Shown here: one piece after another, positions 59,540 through 64,000 of the stretch | Layout: the number at the start of each line of letters is the position of its first letter | Numbering within the stretch: position 1 is the stretch's first letter | Assembly: GCA_038531315.1 (NCBI GenBank) | Contig: JBCBBT010000007.1 | Location: 8,778-72,777, forward strand | Direction: 5' to 3' | From: JAJFFW01 sp038531315 | Lineage (GTDB): Bacteria; Pseudomonadota; Alphaproteobacteria; Caulobacterales; Parvularculaceae | Length of the DNA: 64,000 nucleotides | Position numbers and translations under genes: made by a program | Notes under the pieces: model-generated | Seen by the model: the letters and a program-made list of their open reading frames with translations, nothing else | Database searches by the model: none | Told to the model about the DNA's origin: nothing

Positions 59540-60640
59540 TTAGCCGCACTGGGCGCGATGCATCAGTGCGTGATCGGCGAGCACGCAGCGCATCATGGCG
59601 ATGGCGACCGGGACGCCGCGAATGCCGACGCATGGGTCGTGGCGGCCTTTGGTCTGGATGTCGGTCTCGGCGCCGTCCTTTGTGATGGTTTTGCGCGGCG
59701 TCAGGATCGAGGATGTCGGCTTGATTGCAACGCGCGCGACAAGGTCTTGTCCCGTTGAAATGCCGCCGAGAACGCCGCCCGCTTTATTGGACAGAAAATG
59801 CGGCGCGCCGTCTTTGATCCTGATTTCGTCGGCGTTTTCTTCGCCGGTGAGGGCGGCCGCCGCCATGCCCGCGCCGATTTCAACACCCTTGGCGGCGTTG
59901 ATCGACATCATCGCGGCGGCGAGATCGGCGTCGAGCTTGGCGTAGATCGGCGCGCCGAGGCCGGCGGGCACGCCGCTGGCGCAGACTTCGATAATCGCGC
60001 CCAGCGACGAGCCGTCTTTGCGCGTCTGTGTAAGGACGTCTTCCCAGGCGGCGGCGGCGGCGCGATCGGGACACCAGAACGGATTATCGCCGACGGCCGC
60101 CCAGTCAAAGCGCGCCCGGTCAATCCCATGCGCGCCCATTTGCGTCAGGCAGGCGCGCACCTGCAGGCGGGCGGCGAACACATCGTCCAGCACCATTTGC
60201 GCCACTGCGCCGGCGGCGACGCGCATCGCCGTTTCGCGGGCCGAGGACCGGCCGCCGCCGCGATAATCGCGGATGCCGTATTTCCGGGTATAGGTAAAAT
60301 CCGCATGTCCGGGCCGATAGGCGTCGCGAATATCGGAATAATCCTTCGAGCGCTGATCGACATTCTCGATTAACAGGCTGATCGGCGCGCCGGTCGAGCG
60401 CAGCCCGTCCGTGCGTTCATCTTCGAAGACGCCGGAGAGCACCTTGACCGCATCGGGCTCGCGCCGTTGGGTGACGAATTTCGACGAGCCGGGGCGGCGC
60501 GCGTCCAGCGCTTTTTGAATGGCGCCGATATCGATCCGCAAGCCGGGCGGGCACCCGTCGATAACACAGCCGATCGCGGGGCCGTGGCTCTCGCCCCAAC
60601 TTGTAAACCGAAACATGCGGCCGAACGTGTTAAACGACAT
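59540..60640 (-). CDS. aroC: Chorismate synthase
   Basis: Last step of the shikimate pathway. 366 residues: opening MSFNTFGRMFRFTSWGESHGP, the GGGRSSARETAMRVAAGAVA signature and PTSSI near the C-terminus. The ATG 60640 has AGGGG six bases upstream; the GTG 60649 is the only other option. Divergent from pdxH over a spacer with 17-bp repeats. The 75 bases on its other side, against speD, are AT-rich with an imperfect dyad AGTAT/ATACT at 59499-59517. Confidence 0.96.
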   Translation of the reverse strand: MSFNTFGRMFRFTSWGESHGPAIGCVIDGCPPGLRIDIGAIQKALDARRPGSSKFVTQRREPDAVKVLSGVFEDERTDGLRSTGAPISLLIENVDQRSKDYSDIRDAYRPGHADFTYTRKYGIRDYRGGGRSSARETAMRVAAGAVAQMVLDDVFAARLQVRACLTQMGAHGIDRARFDWAAVGDNPFWCPDRAAAAAWEDVLTQTRKDGSSLGAIIEVCASGVPAGLGAPIYAKLDADLAAAMMSINAAKGVEIGAGMAAAALTGEENADEIRIKDGAPHFLSNKAGGVLGGISTGQDLVARVAIKPTSSILTPRKTITKDGAETDIQTKGRHDPCVGIRGVPVAIAMMRCVLADHALMHRAQCG

Positions 60641-60658
60641 TTCGAACACCCCTATGCG

Positions 60659-60709
60659 ATGCGCGATATTTTATGATGCGCGATATTGTGCAATGCGCGA
60701 CATTGCGCG
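60659..60709. repeat. 17-bp tandem repeat, three copies, between aroC and pdxH
   Basis: Three degenerate units follow each other: ATGCGCGATATTTTATG (60659-60675), ATGCGCGATATTGTGCA (60676-60692) and ATGCGCGACATTGCGCG (60693-60709). The shared core is ATGCGCGA-Y-ATT. It lies just upstream of aroC and about 170 bases upstream of pdxH. Helical-turn-and-a-half spacing would suit repeated protein binding. Confidence 0.7.
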
Positions 60710-60881
60710 GTCTGTCGCGCGTGCGGTCGCGATTGTAAAGGACAAAGCCAACATAGCCTTAACGGGCCGGCGCCGGCAAAGCGAGCCGCCCGGCGACAAA
60801 GCGCGTCCCCACAAATCGCGCCCCGACCACGCGCCACATGACCAAGCGCGATTAGGGAAAGCGAGACAAGGAAAGCAAGAA

Positions 60882-61544
60882 ATGGCCGACGACACTCTTA
60901 TCCCGCCGACGCCGAGCGCAGAGGCCTATGCGGTCGACGAGGATCAGGGCCCCGTCTTCACCCATGACGATCCGTTCGATCTCTTCAAGGCCTGGCTTGG
61001 CGAGGCGCGCGGGAGCGAGCCCAACGATCCGAATGCGATGGCGCTTGCGACCGCCGGCGCGGACGGGCGCCCCGACGTCCGCATCGTTCTTTTGAAGGAT
61101 ATCAGCGAGGGCGGGCTCACCTTTTATTCAAGCCGCCTCAGCGCCAAGGGCCGGGAGATTTCGGAAAACGCCGCGGCGGCGCTCTGCTTCCATTGGAAGA
61201 CGATCCGCCGTCAGGTGCGTTTCCGGGGCGATATTCGCGAGACCAGCGCCGCTGAAGCCGACGCCTATTTCGCAACCCGCGCCCGCGGCGCGCAGATCGG
61301 CGCGCACGCCTCCGACCAATCCGAGGCGATGCCCGCGGACGATGCGCTGCGGCGTGCGGTGGCGCAAACCGAGGCTGCCTTTGACGGCGAGACCATTCCG
61401 CGGCCGGACTATTGGACCGGCTTTCGGCTGATCCCGCTTGAAATAGAATTCTGGGTCAACCGGCCCTACCGGTTACATGACCGGCTGGCCTTCAGGCGCG
61501 AGGCGCCTGAAGGCGATTGGCGTACGGAACGGCTTTATCCTTAA
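60882..61544 (+). CDS. pdxH: Pyridoxamine 5'-phosphate oxidase
   Basis: FMN enzyme of vitamin B6 synthesis. 220 residues from the ATG 60882 (AAGGAAA upstream; the frame opens at 60519 without support). The core has AMALATAGADGRPDVRIVLL, GLTFYSSRLSAKG, then WKTIRRQVRFRG and the C-terminal FWVNRPYRLHDRLAF. Complete. Confidence 0.96.
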   Translation: MADDTLIPPTPSAEAYAVDEDQGPVFTHDDPFDLFKAWLGEARGSEPNDPNAMALATAGADGRPDVRIVLLKDISEGGLTFYSSRLSAKGREISENAAAALCFHWKTIRRQVRFRGDIRETSAAEADAYFATRARGAQIGAHASDQSEAMPADDALRRAVAQTEAAFDGETIPRPDYWTGFRLIPLEIEFWVNRPYRLHDRLAFRREAPEGDWRTERLYP

Positions 61545-61589
61545 GCTGGCCCGTTAGCGAACTTGTAAGCGAGCCAGCAAACGGGCGGC

Positions 61590-61973
61590 TTATTCAAAAG
61601 CCTTGTAGAAAAATTCTTCGCGAACAATCTTGCCGTCGTCGACGGTATAGATCGCGACCTCTTTCATCTGTTGCCGGGCGCCGGACTGTTTGTCGGTCGC
61701 ATCAAGCTCAAAAATTGCGCTGAACTGCCTGTCGCCGTGGATGTAGGGGCCTTCGACGGTGACGCTGTGGACTTCCATCGCATTGTTCCACCAATCGTGT
61801 TTGGCGCGAATGTTGTCGGCGCCTTCGGTGACGACATTGCCGCCCCCGAGGTCGGCGGCCTCCACCGAGACCGCGTCCTTGTGATAGAGTTCGTCAAGGC
61901 CTTGATATTCTTTGCCTTCGCGGCAATAGCCGACGAGTTTCATGGCTGTTTCGGTTAGTTTTTCGTCAAACAT
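61590..61973 (-). CDS. NTF2/SnoaL-like protein
   Basis: 127 residues, alpha+beta barrel of the NTF2-like superfamily: YCREGKEYQGLDELYHKDAV, GADNIRAKHDWWNN, then FELDATDKQSGARQQMKEVA. Function is unknown; many bind small molecules. GGAG precedes the ATG 61973. Confidence 0.85.
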   Translation of the reverse strand: MFDEKLTETAMKLVGYCREGKEYQGLDELYHKDAVSVEAADLGGGNVVTEGADNIRAKHDWWNNAMEVHSVTVEGPYIHGDRQFSAIFELDATDKQSGARQQMKEVAIYTVDDGKIVREEFFYKAFE

Positions 61974-62215
61974 GGGGTTTCTCCAGTTCTCTCCATTGGC
62001 TTGTCGCGTCGCCCCGCGCGTTCGCCGCAATGCCCTGCCGCCGCCAGTCTATCGCACCGCATGGGCGCATCATAGAAATTTAGGCGAACCCGAGTGTTTT
62101 TCTGAGCGGCCTTTTTCGCTCAGAAATCTTGTAATGATGGGGCGCGCCGAAAAACGGCCGGGCGGGCTTGAGGCCAATTATTATTGCCGTTCCGGGCGCC
62201 AATCCAGAAGTCGCA

Positions 62216-63481
62216 TTATGGTTCCAGCAAGTCCTCATAGCGCTCGGCGACGGCGTCGAGCTTGATTTCGTTGAGGAATGTCGAATAGGCGAGATAGCTG
62301 AGCAGGTAGCGCAAATCGCTCGCCCATGGCGGCAAGAAGCGCGGCGGTGAAATAAGACCTTCATCCCAGAGCATTTTCATGGCGTCGAGATCGGCAAGAT
62401 CGATCTTGCCGACAAACAACAAGCGGAAATAATCAACATCGCCGCTGCGGACAGCGGTGCGCAAATAATTGTGAACTTCTAGAAGACCCTGAAGATAAAT
62501 AGAATCCTTCGTAAACGGACCGCCGCCACCGACAAGACCGCCGCGCACTACGCGTCTTGCGCTTTCAAAAGCCTCAAAAGGTTTATCCGATTTGTTCCGT
62601 TCCCGGAAAAACGAATATAGCTGGAGAAAGTCGGCGCCTTCTGTCGCCATGTGGATGGCGATCACACGGTCTGCGAGGCGTTTGAAGCGACGCGGGTCGA
62701 GCGCGCCGGAGATAAACTCGGCGAAGACCGCCAGACCTTCCTGAGTGCGCGCGTTGCCCGGATGGCTTTCTCCCAGAATCGCAAAACGTTGCTGCGCGCG
62801 TCCGTTCATCCCCGTTGCGATATGAACGAGCGCTTCGTGCTGCAAAAGCTGGGCGGCGTCGAGGTCGGAAAAAAGCGCATCGGCGCGCAGTTTGATATAG
62901 TCGCCGCCCGCGGCCGCCTTCGCAGAGACATTTTCCGTCACTTCAACGCGCGGCGCGTCGTCGCCGAAATAAGCGGGCAGCGCGGCGTCGAGTTCCTGTT
63001 TCAGATCGTCCGCCGTTCGCCTGTCGGGCGGTTCAAACTTGTCGCCGCTTTCGTCGAACTCGGACAAGACCGTGTCGAGCCGGCGCGCCAGATCGAGCGC
63101 CGTGATTTGACCGTCGGCGATCGGCGCGGTCGGCGAGCCGTATAGTGCGCCCGAGTGGCCATGAAACAACGCGGTGCCGATCGTCGACAACAGCGCGGCG
63201 GTTTCCTCGGTGATGTCCGCAAAGCTTTTCAGCCACGCATGCACCGGGCTGTCGCCGTCGATCAGCGCGCGCGCCGCGAAGACGAGTTCGAGGCTGGGGT
63301 CGGGATCAACCGGATCGTAGACCGGCGCCGGCGGTTCGGTTGCGCCATCGGCGAAAAATTTCTCCGCAAGCGCCCGGTCCCATGCGAGCGATTTTAAGAC
63401 CGGCAGGCGCGCCTTGGCCTGTTGCAGATAGCCCGCCGCTGTCGCGAGCCGTTCAAGCTCGCCTTCGGAGAACGCCGCCAT
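62216..63481 (-). CDS. QEGLA-motif (DUF1704) zinc peptidase-like protein
   Basis: 421 residues. The family motifs HEALVH (H-E-xxx-H, about residue 232) and TQEGLAVFAEF are present; DUF1704 includes tyrosine-cleaving carboxypeptidases in eukaryotes (MATCAP-like), so a metallopeptidase is likely. Bacterial members were first described as flavohemoglobin-expression modulators. The ATG at 63481 is one base after the stop of the isoaspartyl peptidase, so the two are translationally coupled. Confidence 0.88.
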   Translation of the reverse strand: MAAFSEGELERLATAAGYLQQAKARLPVLKSLAWDRALAEKFFADGATEPPAPVYDPVDPDPSLELVFAARALIDGDSPVHAWLKSFADITEETAALLSTIGTALFHGHSGALYGSPTAPIADGQITALDLARRLDTVLSEFDESGDKFEPPDRRTADDLKQELDAALPAYFGDDAPRVEVTENVSAKAAAGGDYIKLRADALFSDLDAAQLLQHEALVHIATGMNGRAQQRFAILGESHPGNARTQEGLAVFAEFISGALDPRRFKRLADRVIAIHMATEGADFLQLYSFFRERNKSDKPFEAFESARRVVRGGLVGGGGPFTKDSIYLQGLLEVHNYLRTAVRSGDVDYFRLLFVGKIDLADLDAMKMLWDEGLISPPRFLPPWASDLRYLLSYLAYSTFLNEIKLDAVAERYEDLLEP

Positions 63482-63482
63482 T

Positions 63483-64000
63483 TCAAAATGTCGCTGAAAA
63501 GAGCGGCCGGTCCGGCGCAACGCCGGCGCGTTTCATGCCGTCCGAGTTCCAGGCGAAGGCGATATCACCGTCGCGCGAGACTGCAATGACGCCGCCGTCG
63601 CCGCCAAGGCGGGCGACATCCTTGATCAGATCATTGGCGGCGCTTTGCAAATCGGCTCCTTGAAAACGCACGCGGCTGGCGACGTCCTGCGCCCCGCCAG
63701 CCAGAATGAAATACTCGCCGAGGCCGGTGCACGAGGCGGCGACGAATTCATCCGCCCACGTCCCGGCGCCGATCAATGGCGTGTCGCCGACGCGCCCTTC
63801 AAGTTTTCCGAATACGCCCCCCGTCGATGTTGCGCTGGCGAGCCGGCCGTCGCGGTCAAGGGCGACGGCGCCGACGGTCCCGTGACCAAGTTCAGCTTGC
63901 GTCATTTCTTCCGGCTCAACGCCAACCGGAATGACATAATACGTAGCGGGATCATCGATAAAGGTGAGCCCCGCCGCCCGGCAGTAATTTTCCGCGCCGC
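63483..64000 (-). CDS. Isoaspartyl peptidase/L-asparaginase, partial (5' end beyond window)
   Basis: C-terminal 172 residues of a class II (Ntn-hydrolase) asparaginase. The autoproteolysis and nucleophile Thr is in GHGTVGAVALD, followed by ATSTGGVFGKLEGRVGDTPL and GAGTWAD. The frame stays open to the window edge, with AAGLTFIDDPATYYV in front, so the gene continues past 64000. It acts on isoaspartyl dipeptides or asparagine. Confidence 0.93.
   Translation of the reverse strand, partial: GAENYCRAAGLTFIDDPATYYVIPVGVEPEEMTQAELGHGTVGAVALDRDGRLASATSTGGVFGKLEGRVGDTPLIGAGTWADEFVAASCTGLGEYFILAGGAQDVASRVRFQGADLQSAANDLIKDVARLGGDGGVIAVSRDGDIAFAWNSDGMKRAGVAPDRPLFSATF

Noticed and set aside
1..64000. CRISPR array, insertion sequence, integron or prophage
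   Set aside because: No regularly spaced repeats, transposase, integrase or phage structural genes were found anywhere in the window; the only tandem repeat is the 17-bp triplet at 60659.

Overview
The window is GC-rich, densely coded bacterial chromosome from an alphaproteobacterium. The evidence is a CcrM-type GANTC methyltransferase, a ChpT phosphotransferase, a tRNA-His without the extra G-1 base, a DUF4167 gene, and the order ptsP / RodZ-like / ispG / prfA / prmC / DUF4167 / clpB. Together these point to the Caulobacterales / Maricaulales / Parvularculales part of the class. No phage, transposon, plasmid or CRISPR array is visible; nearly everything looks like core chromosome.

Layout. 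1-3.2 kb: radical SAM protein, rnhB and ccrM, with GANTC sites and a CtrA-like box in front of ccrM. 3.2-6.7 kb (minus): nuoA, nuoB, a small membrane ORF, nuoC, a GFA-family gene and nuoD; the operon stops there, so nuoE-N must lie elsewhere. 6.9-7.9 kb: two divergent XRE regulators around an AT-rich spacer. 8.2-13.2 kb: tRNA-His, an M48 lipoprotein protease, an HNH protein, a probable deletion scar joining an alkA remnant to a 5'-truncated patatin gene, a membrane protein and ubiG. 13.3-25.9 kb (plus): lysC, ptsP, RodZ-like/TonB_C fusion, ispG, prfA, prmC, a structured leader, DUF4167, an SDR with an apparent ATT start, clpB with a sigma-32-type promoter, and a small ORF.

26-33 kb: M23 envelope peptidase (minus), then ydbH-ynbE-ydbL, chpT and a single-domain response regulator with a CtrA-like box. 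33-40.5 kb: CoA-transferase, acyl-CoA synthetase, ICMT-like methyltransferase, gamma-carbonic anhydrase, a stand-alone protein resembling part of VapE-type primase/helicases, then hpd with a MarR regulator and a lipoprotein hydrolase. 40.5-42.7 kb: cutA and queC-queE-queD, with queE starting at a non-ATG/GTG/TTG codon and QueD lacking the usual catalytic Cys.

42.8-55.6 kb: a flagellin-core-like protein; a minus-strand MoxR / DUF58 / DUF4159 / large membrane protein operon; sppA; and DUF1285, Nudix CoA pyrophosphatase and CCA transferase. 55.6-64 kb: a polyamine neighbourhood (membrane spermidine synthase, lipoprotein, GNAT, speD), aroC and pdxH head to head around a 17-bp triplicated repeat, an NTF2-like protein, a QEGLA-motif peptidase and the end of an isoaspartyl peptidase gene that runs off the window.

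No single spectacular new system stands out. The best leads are the alkA/patatin scar, the ATT and CTG/ATT start codons, the structured leader before DUF4167, the guest genes in a split nuo operon, the flagellin-like and VapE-like orphan proteins, and the Cys-less QueD. All family assignments come from reading the sequence; no database search was run.
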